A stretch of 45,851 nt of DNA from an uncultured Opitutia bacterium (GTDB lineage: Bacteria > Verrucomicrobiota > Verrucomicrobiia > Opitutales > Opitutaceae). The notes beneath the pieces are model-generated. The model ran no database searches. It was not told where the DNA came from and saw nothing but the letters and a program-made list of their open reading frames with translations. The translations under genes were made by a program, and so were the position numbers. The stretch lies in the NCBI GenBank assembly GCA_903820035.1, contig CAIJFT010000356.1:1-45851 (forward strand). The letters are read 5' to 3'. Position 1 is the first letter of the stretch. The number at the start of each line of letters is the position of its first letter. Of this stretch, positions 17,302 through 25,989 are shown piece after piece.

Positions 17302-19887
17302 TTACTTCTGTAGAAAAAGGTCACTCTGGATGACACCGTGCAGCAAGCTTCGAACACCGTAACCGCCCGCTTTCGCCTGATCGAGGATGCGCTCGACCGC
17401 GGCGCGGTCATTGAAGCGGACCGGCGCACCGGTCGCGAACACGATGAATTGCCGGACAAGGTTGCGGGCGATCACGCGCTCATTTTCGAGCAGGCGGCGC
17501 TTGAACTGTCGCACATCCTCAAAGGTCCGGCCATCGGGCATCTCACCCGTGCTGTCGACGGGCAGCGCCAGGTGGAATGCGAATTTCTGCCCGCCGCGGC
17601 CGAGCCCGACTTCGGGCGCGCCTTCCCCCATCGCGCGGTAACGACTGCGCAATCCGCCCATGACGTCGAAGCCCTCGAGCGCAAAGCCGGGCGGGTCGAT
17701 GCGGATATGGCACGTGGCGCAACTCTCCTGGGTGCTGTGTTTCTGCAGCTGCTGCCGGATCGTGCTGGCTCCGCGGATATCGGGCTCGACCGCGGGCACG
17801 CTCGCCGGCGGTGGTGGTGGCGGCTGACCGAGCAAGCGTTCGTTGATCCAGACCCCACGCAGCACCGGCGACGTCGTGGTTCCGTTGGCCGTCACCTTGA
17901 GCACGGCCGCCTGCGTCAGAAGCCCGCCCCGCACGCTGTCGGGCGGCAGCGCCACGCGGCGGACCTTCACCCCGTCGACGGGCGGCAGTCGGTAATGCGC
18001 CGCCAGCTTTTCATTCAGCATCGCGAAGTCCGAGGCCACCAGATGGCGGGCCGGCAGGTCGCCGTGCAGAAGCTCGCGGAAAAACAGTTGCGTCTCCTCG
18101 AGCGCAGACTCCGCCAAGTGGTCGTCGAGATAATAATCCGGATACAGCGTCTCGTCGGGCGCCGTCGCGACGATTCGCCGCAGATCCAGCCAGTAATCGA
18201 GGAACGCATCCGTGAACCGCCGCGACTTGGGGTCGTTCAGCAGCCGCTCGGCCTGCGCCCGCAATACCTTCGGCTCACGCAGGCCGCCCCGGGTCGCAAG
18301 CGCGCGCAATTCGTCATCGGGCGTCGAGTTGCTGAGAAACAGGGCGAGGCGCGACGCCACTGCGTAGTCGTCGAGCCGCCCCGGCTGCTCATTGACGGTC
18401 ACAAACTCCGGTGAACACAGCACCGCGGTGTAACCGGCGAGCATCGCCTCGGCGAAACGGTTGCCCTCCTTCAGACTGTGCTCGATCACCGGGAGGAAGC
18501 GCTCGACCTCGGCCGGCGGCACCGGTCGACGGTACGCGCGGGCCAGAAAGGCCGTGATCAACCGCCGGGCATCCCGCCGCGGATCCGTTGTCACGACCTC
18601 GAGCCCGCCCCCTGAGGCCGCCGGCCGGAGCGGCAGATCGCCGAACAAAAGCGTCTGCGCCGTCGTCGGCCAGCGGTCGTAGATCGGGCCCTCGACCTCC
18701 AGCCAGCGAAACACCACCCCTGGCTGGCCGTCACGCTCCGCCAACGGATTTTGCCAACGGCTGGCGCCGGGACGGGAACGAAAGAAGCGGGCGGCGTCGG
18801 GGCGGATGGTTTCGCCGGTAAGCAGCCAAACCTCGAGTTCTTGCACCGACGGCTCGGGCGAAACGTCGAAGACGCCCAACTGGCGGAGCTGCCGGGGCGG
18901 AATTTCCGAGTAGACGGTGATCGGCTCGGACCGCCGACCGGGCGCAACCTGGTCGAGGTCGGGGATGTACCAGCGATCGGGCTTGCCGGGCACCGCTTTG
19001 GTCGGCCCCACCCACACGGAAAGCGCATTGAACCGCAACCGGTAACGACCGGCGACCGGCGCCTTGAACGAACTGAACTTCGGCTCGAGCGGCTCGTAGG
19101 CGCTCGCGACGACGCCGACGCCCTCAAGTTCGCGTTGGGCCGGATCTTTCGCCCCGACGGTGATCGGCGCTTTGCCCGCCCGCACGTCCACCTGCGCCGC
19201 GCGGTCCAGCACGGGAAACGTGGCGCGTTCGGGCGCGGTGTTGAACACACTGAACTTCATCGGCCCCGTGAAGCTCCGCTGGTCGCGGGCGTAGTAGCGG
19301 GTCACGGCCTTCGCCGGCTGGTCGACCCGGGTCGGCATGACCTGACGCAGCGCATAATCGGCGGCACCGAGGTAGCGCGCCATCTGCACGTGCGAGACAT
19401 CGAGCGCCTCGCCGCTCTTGTTGAAGCGATAACGTTCGCCGTCCTCCGGGAGCCACTCCTTCACCTGCAGCCAGGGCGCCTGCAACAGGTCGCGCAACGC
19501 GTTCTCGTATTCGTAGCGGTTGAGCCGGCGGCGGGTCGCCCGACCCTCGCCGCCCTCCTGGGCCCGCTCGGCGGCGGTGAGATTTCCGGCCAGCGCGTGC
19601 AGGAACGCCTCCCGCACCTTGGCCGGCGGCGCGGTCTTTTTCTTCGGCGGCATTTCACCCGCCGCAATCCGGTCGTGCACCGCCAGCCATGCCGTGAAGT
19701 TTTTGGCGTCCTTCAGATCAAATGCCAGCGCCGTGAGATCCAGCCCGCCCTTCTTTTCAATGTCGTCGTGGCACTCCACACACCGTTCCTCGATGAAGGT
19801 ACGCAGGTGGGCAGGTACCGCCGGAGCCGCCCGCAAGGCGGACGCCAGCAAGGCGGAAGCAAGCAGAACGGGGGCACGCAGCATCAT
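17302..19887 (-). CDS. Large secreted haem protein with DUF1587/1595/1592/1588/1585 domains
   Basis: This is an 861-residue protein; ATG codons at 19887 and 19884 are both possible. A signal peptide is followed by a planctomycete-type cytochrome c module, C36-V-E-C39-H40, with a likely ligand in AAGEMPPKKK. Then, in the usual order: DUF1587 (RRLNRYEYENALRDLL), a long insert with a carbohydrate-binding-like beta domain (about 200-330), DUF1595, DUF1592 (DYAVASRLALFLSNSTPDDEL), DUF1588 with a second CxxCH (C723-A-T-C726-H727), and C-terminal DUF1585 (RNLVRQFIVFATGAPVRF). The family lacks a known reaction, and its pairing with DUF1552 is typical of Planctomycetes and Verrucomicrobia. It is the first gene of the two-gene operon. 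Confidence 0.9.
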   Translation of the reverse strand: MMLRAPVLLASALLASALRAAPAVPAHLRTFIEERCVECHDDIEKKGGLDLTALAFDLKDAKNFTAWLAVHDRIAAGEMPPKKKTAPPAKVREAFLHALAGNLTAAERAQEGGEGRATRRRLNRYEYENALRDLLQAPWLQVKEWLPEDGERYRFNKSGEALDVSHVQMARYLGAADYALRQVMPTRVDQPAKAVTRYYARDQRSFTGPMKFSVFNTAPERATFPVLDRAAQVDVRAGKAPITVGAKDPAQRELEGVGVVASAYEPLEPKFSSFKAPVAGRYRLRFNALSVWVGPTKAVPGKPDRWYIPDLDQVAPGRRSEPITVYSEIPPRQLRQLGVFDVSPEPSVQELEVWLLTGETIRPDAARFFRSRPGASRWQNPLAERDGQPGVVFRWLEVEGPIYDRWPTTAQTLLFGDLPLRPAASGGGLEVVTTDPRRDARRLITAFLARAYRRPVPPAEVERFLPVIEHSLKEGNRFAEAMLAGYTAVLCSPEFVTVNEQPGRLDDYAVASRLALFLSNSTPDDELRALATRGGLREPKVLRAQAERLLNDPKSRRFTDAFLDYWLDLRRIVATAPDETLYPDYYLDDHLAESALEETQLFFRELLHGDLPARHLVASDFAMLNEKLAAHYRLPPVDGVKVRRVALPPDSVRGGLLTQAAVLKVTANGTTTSPVLRGVWINERLLGQPPPPPPASVPAVEPDIRGASTIRQQLQKHSTQESCATCHIRIDPPGFALEGFDVMGGLRSRYRAMGEGAPEVGLGRGGQKFAFHLALPVDSTGEMPDGRTFEDVRQFKRRLLENERVIARNLVRQFIVFATGAPVRFNDRAAVERILDQAKAGGYGVRSLLHGVIQSDLFLQK

Positions 19888-20027
19888 GATCAGGCGGAGG
19901 GAAACACAGGGTCGGAGGGGCGACGGAACGTTTCTGACATCCGCGGCAAGACGTCAAACGAGGGCTCGCGGATGCACCGAAAGCGCAGCCTTTACGCCGC
20001 GTCTGGGTTTGCCACGCTCGCCCCCCG

Positions 20028-20474
20028 ATGCGCGACGAACCCGAGCCGCCACCGCGAAATTTCCAGCTCAAGCCGCGGGCCTTTGATACCGTCAACCCGC
20101 CGGGCAGCCAACGCCCGGCCAACGGCGCCCCCACCGATGTCCGCGGGCACCTCGACGCGGCCAACGCCGGTCAGAGCCCGCTCAGGAAAAAACCCCTCAC
20201 CCCACCGGCCCAGAACGACGTCCAGGCGCTGATGCGCGATCACGCGTCAAAGATGCGCCGGACCGATCTTGACGAGAGCACCCCGCGCCCGCGCCGGTCC
20301 TCTGCCCGGAAACGTGACTACTGGCTCGTGCTGCTTCCGACCAACGCGTTCTTCGCCTTTTTTGCCTTCGGCCCTTTTCGCAATCCGATGACCCTCGCCT
20401 TTGGCGTGGGTGGCATGGTCATCACCACCGTCGGCCTGACGTGGGTGATGTGGTTCGTCATGGACGATTATTGA
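20028..20474 (+). CDS. Small membrane protein, unknown function
   Basis: This is a 148-residue protein starting at ATG 20028. The N-terminal 95 residues are polar and proline/arginine rich (MRDEPEPPPRNF..., STPRPRRSSARKRD) and probably cytoplasmic. Two hydrophobic segments follow: YWLVLLPTNAFFAFFAFG (about 98-115) and MTLAFGVGGMVITTVGLTWVMWFV (about 120-144), giving a hairpin in the membrane with a short acidic end (MDDY). No family is recognised. Codon use is like its neighbours. It starts 140 bp from the divergent DUF1592 gene and converges on the TrmH gene with no clear terminator between them. Confidence 0.6.
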   Translation: MRDEPEPPPRNFQLKPRAFDTVNPPGSQRPANGAPTDVRGHLDAANAGQSPLRKKPLTPPAQNDVQALMRDHASKMRRTDLDESTPRPRRSSARKRDYWLVLLPTNAFFAFFAFGPFRNPMTLAFGVGGMVITTVGLTWVMWFVMDDY

Positions 20475-20535
20475 GCGCCCGCCCGCACCCCTTAGGAAAT
20501 CGCGGATACAGGCGCAGGCAGCTTCCTCAACGGGC

Positions 20536-21477
20536 TCAGGTGGTTTTCCGCGCCAGCAGCTCCCACATCAACACCGCCGCGGCCACCGATACGTTGAGCG
20601 ACTCCAGCTTGCCGCTGCCGGGAATCGTCACCGCACGGGTGCACGCCGCCACCAAGTCCGGTGCAAGCCCGTGTTCTTCGTTGCCGAGCACCAGCGCCAC
20701 CGGCTTCGCCCCACGCTCCCGCCGTGGCGCCTCGGGCCGACCGCCGCGCGTCGTCGCCGCCACGACCTCGTAGCCGGCCGTGGTTAAATCATTGGCCAAC
20801 CCCACAAGATCCTTGGCCAACCAGACCTCGAGGTGCTCAAAGCCGCCTTCGGCCACGCGATGCGCCGCGTCCGACGGCCGCGCCGCCCCCGCGTGATCGG
20901 GAATGACCACGTGCTTCACGCCGAAGAACGCCGCCGTGCGCGCGATCGCGCCCAGGTTGTGCGCGTTGCCGATGCGATCGAGGACGAGCACCGTTTCCGC
21001 GCGCTTCACCCACTTGGCCGCCTCCTCGGCCGTAGCCGCCCGCAGCGGTGGCGGCGCCACCACCGCGACAATGCCACCATGATGGATCGAACCGGAGATT
21101 TTCTCCAACTCGGCCGGCTCAACCTGCCGGTAAATCTTCTTGGCTTGCGAGAGCACCCTGCAGATCACGCCCACCCGCTGACCGGTGGCGTGGTCGAAAA
21201 AAAGCCGCTGGATCGAAGCCGGATCGCGCGCAAAACGCGCCCGCACCGCCGCGAGACCGCACAGTTTGAGTTCGTCCCGCGCCGGACCGCTCCGCGAACC
21301 CGGCAAAGGGGCAGCCGGCGTCGAAACCGGACGCGGCGCCGCGGGCGCAACCTCCCGGGGACCCACCGACGAACCGCGCGGCCGCGGTGTGCTCGTGGGC
21401 GCGATGAACTCGCCGGTCACCGGGGCCGGACGCATCGCCGGACGAAAATCGGAACCGCGCTTGGAAAAATGAGGCAT
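20536..21477 (-). CDS. TrmH/SpoU family RNA 2'-O-ribose methyltransferase
   Basis: This is a 313-residue protein starting at ATG 21477. Residues about 70-150 are the L30e-like substrate-binding domain (ELKLCGLAAVRARF...IYRQVEPAELEKISG). The SPOUT catalytic domain shows motif 1 (NAHNLGAIARTAAFFG), motif 2 (ALVLGNEEHGL) and motif 3 (IPGSGKLESLNVSVAAAVLMWE), which form the knotted SAM site. The family methylates ribose 2'-OH in rRNA or tRNA, and the closest model is RlmB-type. An unusual N-terminal extension of about 65 Pro/Ala/Arg-rich residues precedes the domain and looks disordered. The exact RNA target cannot be called. Confidence 0.88.
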   Translation of the reverse strand: MPHFSKRGSDFRPAMRPAPVTGEFIAPTSTPRPRGSSVGPREVAPAAPRPVSTPAAPLPGSRSGPARDELKLCGLAAVRARFARDPASIQRLFFDHATGQRVGVICRVLSQAKKIYRQVEPAELEKISGSIHHGGIVAVVAPPPLRAATAEEAAKWVKRAETVLVLDRIGNAHNLGAIARTAAFFGVKHVVIPDHAGAARPSDAAHRVAEGGFEHLEVWLAKDLVGLANDLTTAGYEVVAATTRGGRPEAPRRERGAKPVALVLGNEEHGLAPDLVAACTRAVTIPGSGKLESLNVSVAAAVLMWELLARKTT

Positions 21478-21524
21478 GGCCGGAGCGTGGCGACCGAACC
21501 CGCCTTCGCCAGCCCTTTTGGTGG

Positions 21525-21595
21525 GGCCCGATCTCCTGATCGGGCCGATTCGTCAGGAAGACCCTTCGAAATCGACCCGATGAGGACATCGGGTC
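21525..21595. terminator. Two tandem CCCGAT-core hairpins
   Basis: The first is GGCCCGATC (21525-21533) pairing with 21538-21546, loop TCCT. The second is GACCCGATG (21574-21582) pairing with CATCGGGTC (21587-21595), loop AGGA. Both lie 3' of the GxGYxYP gene (stop at 21654) and 5' of the TrmH gene, both on the minus strand. There is no clear U-tract. Confidence 0.6.
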
Positions 21596-21653
21596 CCGCC
21601 TTTGTATTTATCTCTCAACGCTCAGCCCCCCACACCCACTCCTCGGGTCCGCC

Positions 21654-23306
21654 TCAGTACCCCTTGAAATGCTTCGGCTCGTTCGGGTCCTGGTACCGCG
21701 TCGTGTAGGTCTGCTTCGACGCGGCGAGTTTCAAAAACAAATCCACGGGCACGACCTCGATCGGGCCGTCGAGCCGCTGCACCACCTCGACGAGGCTGTT
21801 CACGTCGTTCGACTCACGCACGTGCACGAGCAGAAAATAGGGCCGCTTCAGGTTCAGCGCGATCAGCTCGGCGAGATCGGCCGCGACTTCCTCGCGCGGA
21901 CGCCGCGGGTCGATGTAGTACTCGTAGGAGATCATGGCCTGCGTCCCGCGCAGATCCCGCGTACGCGCCGGGCCGTAACCGTTGATGAAACCGATCACGT
22001 TCGGAAACGCCGCGTAGTAGCGGTCGACGGTGGCCTGCGTGAGATCAGCGTTGCCGACGTTTCCGTCGGCCGCCGAGTTGTCCATGATCTCCATCACGCG
22101 CTCGTCGAGCACCGCCATCAGCTCGTTCGCCTCGCGCATCAATCCGGGAAAACGGTCCGCCGGAATGTGGTTCGGGTACATATACCCCGGGCCCGACAAC
22201 CCGCCGATGAAGTAGTCGTTCGCCGTCGCGCTCTCGTGGAAATACTCCAGCGCCGCCGGCGAGAACTTCGTCCAGTTCATCGTGACCTGCCACGCAAAGG
22301 GCAGCTTGCCGCGGCCGGGCTTGGTCCACACGCCGATGCCGATGCTGTCGGACTGCACGAACGACACATACACCTTCTCCGCCGCGACCGGCTGCGCGTC
22401 CCGCGCCACGCGGTGGTTGTTCGCGAACTTGAAACCGGGCGTGAAGCCGAACTGACAGTTGAAACTCAGGTTCGGCAGGTTGTGCAGGCCCTCCATCTTC
22501 AGCCCGTAGCCCGAGAGCAGCGTCGTGTACATCTCCTCGGTGTCCTTCGCGTACGAATGCCACCCGAACACAATCGAGCCCGGCTTGAGTTCGGAGAACA
22601 GCCGCTGGGCGAGGGCGAGCTCGTCGGGATGCTTCGGATTCGCCGAGAGGTCCTCGAAAAACATCTTCTGCTGCACGCCCCAGTCCGCCACCGCCGGCTG
22701 CCGCACCGCGCCGGCGTGTCCGCCCAGCAGCATGATCGCGTCCTTCGTACAGCGCGCCCAGTAACGGTTGTACGCGTCCTGATAAATCTGGGCGTCGGTC
22801 TGCCCGGTGTAGCGCCCGCGCAGGTCGTCGATTTTTTTGAGCCCGTGCTTTTCCACGAGCGGGATCAGCTCGGCGGTCACCGCCACCGCGTCCTCGAGCC
22901 CGGCGATGGTAAGCGCCACGTTCATCGACGCGCTCACGGCCTTCTCCCAAACGACATAGCCTTTGGCCGCGCCGCGGAAACGCGCGAGCGCCGCGTCCGC
23001 CGTCGGGATCGGCGTGAACCGCACGCCGTGCTTGCGCTCATAGAAATTGAAGAGCGGCCCGGTGATCTCCCATTGGAAATCCTGCGGATGGACCACGTAG
23101 AGCTGCGGCGCGGCGCGGTTCGCGAGACCCTGGAGGCTCACGAGCAGGACCTTCTCGGGCAGCCCGCCCGCGACCTTCCAGTCACCGTCGAAGTGCATCA
23201 CGAACGCGTCGCGGCCCGCGGGCGCGGTTGCGACCGGAGCCGGAGCGGCGCAGGCGAGCGGGACGCACGCCGACACGAGGGAAAGTAGAAAGGAAATGCG
23301 TTTCAT
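21654..23306 (-). CDS. Secreted GxGYxYP domain protein
   Basis: This is a 550-residue protein starting at ATG 23306. It has a signal peptide (KRISFLLSLVSACVPLACA|AP), and Cys residues near the cleavage site could make it a lipoprotein. The family signature GPGYMYP is present after YFIGGLS. Other features are LPEKVLLVSLQGLANRAAPQLYVVHP near the N-terminus and HPDELALAQRLFSELKPGSIVFGW. The GxGYxYP family is carbohydrate-associated in Bacteroidetes and Verrucomicrobia, with no proven reaction. It follows a small secreted-protein gene with only 4 bp between stop and start, so the two are one transcription unit. Two CCCGAT-core hairpins mark the 3' end. Confidence 0.85.
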   Translation of the reverse strand: MKRISFLLSLVSACVPLACAAPAPVATAPAGRDAFVMHFDGDWKVAGGLPEKVLLVSLQGLANRAAPQLYVVHPQDFQWEITGPLFNFYERKHGVRFTPIPTADAALARFRGAAKGYVVWEKAVSASMNVALTIAGLEDAVAVTAELIPLVEKHGLKKIDDLRGRYTGQTDAQIYQDAYNRYWARCTKDAIMLLGGHAGAVRQPAVADWGVQQKMFFEDLSANPKHPDELALAQRLFSELKPGSIVFGWHSYAKDTEEMYTTLLSGYGLKMEGLHNLPNLSFNCQFGFTPGFKFANNHRVARDAQPVAAEKVYVSFVQSDSIGIGVWTKPGRGKLPFAWQVTMNWTKFSPAALEYFHESATANDYFIGGLSGPGYMYPNHIPADRFPGLMREANELMAVLDERVMEIMDNSAADGNVGNADLTQATVDRYYAAFPNVIGFINGYGPARTRDLRGTQAMISYEYYIDPRRPREEVAADLAELIALNLKRPYFLLVHVRESNDVNSLVEVVQRLDGPIEVVPVDLFLKLAASKQTYTTRYQDPNEPKHFKGY

Positions 23307-23310
23307 GGGA

Positions 23311-23835
23311 TTACTTCTTCGCCTCCTCGGCGGTTACCTTGGTGAAACGATAGACGAGCGGACGCGGCCGCGCGGCGTGCAGTTCGATCAGCAGCAGCGC
23401 CTGGTCGCCCTCCAGCAGACGGTACTCGGAGTAGATCCGCTGCGTCGCATCGCCCTGGGAAACCTCCAGCGGCACCAACGCCTCGATGCGGAGCGTGCGG
23501 TGGCCGTCGATCCAGCTCGCGGTCGTGGCCGCGGACTTCGCCGGCTGCGCGTAGACCGCCATGTGGCGCTGATCGATGCGGAAGAAATTTGGAATCGCGA
23601 CCGGCTGCGTCGTGTCGACCGTGTTGGTGCCCGTGACCTTGGTCGTGCGCCACGCCATGTCGTGTCGCAGCTCGACGAGCGGACCGCGCACATCCACCAC
23701 GAGGTCCAGCGTGGTCCAGCCGTCGAGTGCGGAACTTTGCGCCGGATCAAGCCGCCAGCGACCGACGAAGGCGGGGTTGGCCATCAACGCCACGCCCGTC
23801 AACCAGCCGAGCGAGAGCAGGAAAAATCGTTTCAT
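23311..23835 (-). CDS. Small secreted protein of lipocalin-like type, unknown function
   Basis: This is a 174-residue protein. I start at ATG 23835 because it gives a signal peptide (MKRFFLLSLGWLTGVALMA|NP); the open frame runs 125 codons further back through repeat sequence and is rejected. The mature part begins FVGRWRLDPAQS, a motif common at the N-terminus of small lipocalin-like beta-barrels. Alternating strands follow (TTLDLVVDVRGPLVELRHDMAW, RTLRIEALVPLEVS, YSEYRLLEGDQALLLIEL). No catalytic residues are evident. Its stop lies 4 bp before the start of the GxGYxYP gene, suggesting that the two products act together, perhaps as binding protein and enzyme (inference). Confidence 0.65.
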   Translation of the reverse strand: MKRFFLLSLGWLTGVALMANPAFVGRWRLDPAQSSALDGWTTLDLVVDVRGPLVELRHDMAWRTTKVTGTNTVDTTQPVAIPNFFRIDQRHMAVYAQPAKSAATTASWIDGHRTLRIEALVPLEVSQGDATQRIYSEYRLLEGDQALLLIELHAARPRPLVYRFTKVTAEEAKK

Positions 23836-23892
23836 CGCGCCGACCAAATAGTCCCGCCGCACAGGCTTCCAGCCTGCATTCGCCTTTCCGCC

Positions 23893-24018
23893 GTCGGTCA
23901 GCGCGCACGCGCTCGCTCCGGCCGAGCGGAGCGGCCGTTTCCAACCGCCGGATCCCGAATTGCAGCGCTCGGGAAAGCGCCGCTCCTTGTCCGGGCGCGC
24001 GCCAGCGCGCTGGCCTAC
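23893..24018. repeat. Composite REPIN-like element (126 bp) overlapping the end of the RlmM gene
   Basis: The left end is GTCGGTCAGCGCGC (diverged GTAGGTCAGC...). Next come GGAGCGGC with GTTTCCAACCGCCG, then GCGCTCGGGAAAGCGCCGCTCC. The right end is GCCAGCGCGCTGGCCTAC (24001-24018). The same order is found at 31274-31383. On the minus strand the head G-TAG supplies the stop codon of the RlmM-like gene (TAG, 24017-24015). Confidence 0.7.
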
Positions 24019-25040
24019 GAACGACTCCCGACCTCGCCCACCACCGTAAACTCCTCGCGGTCGTGATACAGGTGCCGGATCCGTAAGCCGGGCGCGCGGT
24101 CTGCCAACGCCGAACCCGGGGCGCGCAATTCCCGCAGCAGGGCGACGGCGTCGACGCGGCCAAACTTCAAATTCACGACAAAACGACGGCACCAGCCGCG
24201 GGTGAGCCATGGGGTGACGATGTGCTGCAAGACGTGATGCGGCTCTTCGACCATGTCGCAGAAAAGCCAGTCGAACGGTTCACCCTCCGGCGGCGCATAG
24301 TGGAACGCGTCCTCGCGCAGGTGCGTGATCCGCGGATTGTCCAACGCGCCTTCCTTGAGCGGCCCGTTGTCCACCGCCACGACCGTCGCGCCGCGCTTGG
24401 CCGCACTGAAACTCCAGCCGCCGGGCGCCGCGCCAAGATCGCACACGGTTTCGCCTACCTGCGGCTCGCGGCCGAGCACGATGTAGGCCTCTTCGACCTT
24501 CAGGTAGGAACGCGACGGCGCCAGATCGTCATCCGCCATGCGCCGCTGCCCGTGCACGAACGCCTCGCGGGCGACGAAGACGCGCCCGAAATCGGCGAAA
24601 AACACAAAGAGCCCGCGCACCGCCGCCGCGCCGACCCCGCGCGGCACGTCCGGCGTTGCGAGCTTCGCCACGCGCGACAGCCGTTTTTTCAGAATCTCGC
24701 CGAAAGCCGACTCCACGCCGCCGACCCGACGGCCGAGCCCCACGAGTTCCTGCGGCCCGAGCCACACGCTCGGCCACGCGGCCTCGATGCGCTCCCCGCG
24801 CAGGCTCGCGAGAAAGAAGTCGCCGATGCGGGCGGCGATGGCGTTAACGGAGTCGCCGCGCACCTCGACGGGCGCCGAGAGCGAGAGCGCCGCAAACGCC
24901 AGATTCGCCACGACCGGCGGCGTCGCGTCCGGCGCCGCCAGCACCCAGCCGGGTCCCGTCTCTGCGACCACGACGCCGTGCAGTTCCGTCAGCTCGCGTG
25001 CAAGCAGTCCCTCGAATCCGGCCTGGCAGGTGAAAAACAT
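24015..25040 (-). CDS. rlmM: RlmM-like 23S rRNA 2'-O-methyltransferase
   Basis: This is a 341-residue protein starting at ATG 25040. It has an N-terminal THUMP-like part (MFFTCQAGFEGLLARELTEL) and a Rossmann methyltransferase domain with the SAM motif D201-LGAAPGG and the catalytic K-D-K-E set K181, D262, K292, E330. RlmM methylates the 2'-OH of C2498 in 23S rRNA (E. coli numbering). Length is close to the 366-residue E. coli enzyme. No signal peptide is present, as expected for a cytoplasmic enzyme. Its stop codon is the TAG within the GTAG head of a REP unit, so the last residues (VGSRS) may have been set by repeat insertion. Confidence 0.8.
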   Translation of the reverse strand: MFFTCQAGFEGLLARELTELHGVVVAETGPGWVLAAPDATPPVVANLAFAALSLSAPVEVRGDSVNAIAARIGDFFLASLRGERIEAAWPSVWLGPQELVGLGRRVGGVESAFGEILKKRLSRVAKLATPDVPRGVGAAAVRGLFVFFADFGRVFVAREAFVHGQRRMADDDLAPSRSYLKVEEAYIVLGREPQVGETVCDLGAAPGGWSFSAAKRGATVVAVDNGPLKEGALDNPRITHLREDAFHYAPPEGEPFDWLFCDMVEEPHHVLQHIVTPWLTRGWCRRFVVNLKFGRVDAVALLRELRAPGSALADRAPGLRIRHLYHDREEFTVVGEVGSRS

Positions 25041-25095
25041 CGCCCGTCACCCTGCCTGCGTCCCGCCCCGCCGCGACCAAAAACGCCACGGCCCG

Positions 25096-25111
25096 CCGAT
25101 GAGGCCATCGG
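25096..25111. terminator. Short CCGATG/CATCGG hairpin
   Basis: The stem CCGATG (25096-25101) pairs with CATCGG (25106-25111), with a loop of AGGC. It lies 13 bp beyond the stop of the SDR gene (minus strand) and 56 bp before the start of the RlmM-like gene. It shares the core of the CCCGATG 3' hairpins, but the outer pairs are imperfect and there is no U-tract. Confidence 0.45.
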
Positions 25112-25123
25112 GTCCCACCGGAG

Positions 25124-25906
25124 TTACAGCCGGTGGAGATGAAATCCACCGTCGATGTCGAAACAGGCGCCGGTCGAGAAGGGGAAGCGATCTTCCGCAA
25201 TCGCGCGTACGGCGCGACCGATGTCCTCGGGTTTACCCCAGCGGCGGATCGGCGTGATGCCGCGCTCATCATGGATAATGAGCTTGTCGTACTTATCCTT
25301 CACGCCGCCGGTCATGTCGGTCGCGATCACGCCGGGCCGGATCTCGTAGACATTGATGCCGTCGTTCGCGAGGCGGTCGGCAAAGAGCTTGGTCATCATC
25401 GCCAGCCCGGCCTTCACCATGCAGTAGTCGCCGCGGTTGATCGAGGCGGTGTAGACGGAGATCGAGGTGATGTTGACCATGCGACCGCGGAAACCCTCGG
25501 CGTCCGGCGCCTGCTTGAGCATCTGCTTCGCGACCAGCTGGGAGAGGAAGAACGGACCCTTGAGGTTGATGGCGTAGAGCCGGTCAAAGCTCTCCTCGCC
25601 CGCGTCGAGCAGATCGGCGCGGACCTTCGGCGCGACGCCCGCGTTGTTCACGAGCAGATCGATGCGGCCGAACTGCGCGACCGTCTCGGTCACCAAACGC
25701 GCGCGGTCCGCCGCCACGGCGACGTCGCCCTGCACGATGAAGCCGTCGCCGCCCGCGGCGCGCACGAGCGCGAGCGACTCGGCGGCCGCCTCGGCGTTGC
25801 CCGCGTAATTGATGGCCACGCGGCAGCCGGAGCGGGCGAGTTCGATGGCGATGCCACGGCCGATGCCGCGCGATGCGCCGGTGACGAGAGCGGTTTTGTG
25901 CGCCAT
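25124..25906 (-). CDS. Short-chain dehydrogenase/reductase (3-ketoacyl-ACP-reductase-like)
   Basis: This is a 260-residue protein, begun at ATG 25906; the frame extends 79 codons upstream, but the Rossmann start [18 protein letters not shown] fixes the N-terminus. It has the cofactor motif TGASRGIG (9-16), NNAG (87-90), and the catalytic Ser148/150, Tyr161 and Lys165 in [22 protein letters not shown]. The C-terminus [11 protein letters not shown] is typical of the classical SDR group, which works with NAD(P)H. It oxidises or reduces a hydroxyl or keto group, probably on a sugar-derived compound given its neighbours. It lies 83 bp downstream of the dipeptide epimerase gene, same strand. Confidence 0.85.
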   Translation of the reverse strand: MAHKTALVTGASRGIGRGIAIELARSGCRVAINYAGNAEAAAESLALVRAAGGDGFIVQGDVAVAADRARLVTETVAQFGRIDLLVNNAGVAPKVRADLLDAGEESFDRLYAINLKGPFFLSQLVAKQMLKQAPDAEGFRGRMVNITSISVYTASINRGDYCMVKAGLAMMTKLFADRLANDGINVYEIRPGVIATDMTGGVKDKYDKLIIHDERGITPIRRWGKPEDIGRAVRAIAEDRFPFSTGACFDIDGGFHLHRL

Positions 25907-25989
25907 AAGCCGCGCAGCCAACCCGCACGGCGCACGGCGATCAAAGCAATTTCGACGCCGGGTCCCCGACCCCGAGGTCCAACCCGACC

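Noticed and set aside
23893-24018. Remnant of an insertion sequence
   Set aside because: There is no transposase frame, and no target-site duplication could be recognised. The structure agrees with paired REP units.
23836-24210. Upstream extension of the small secreted protein gene
   Set aside because: It runs through the composite repeat and the end of the RlmM-like gene. The signal peptide at 23835 fixes the start.
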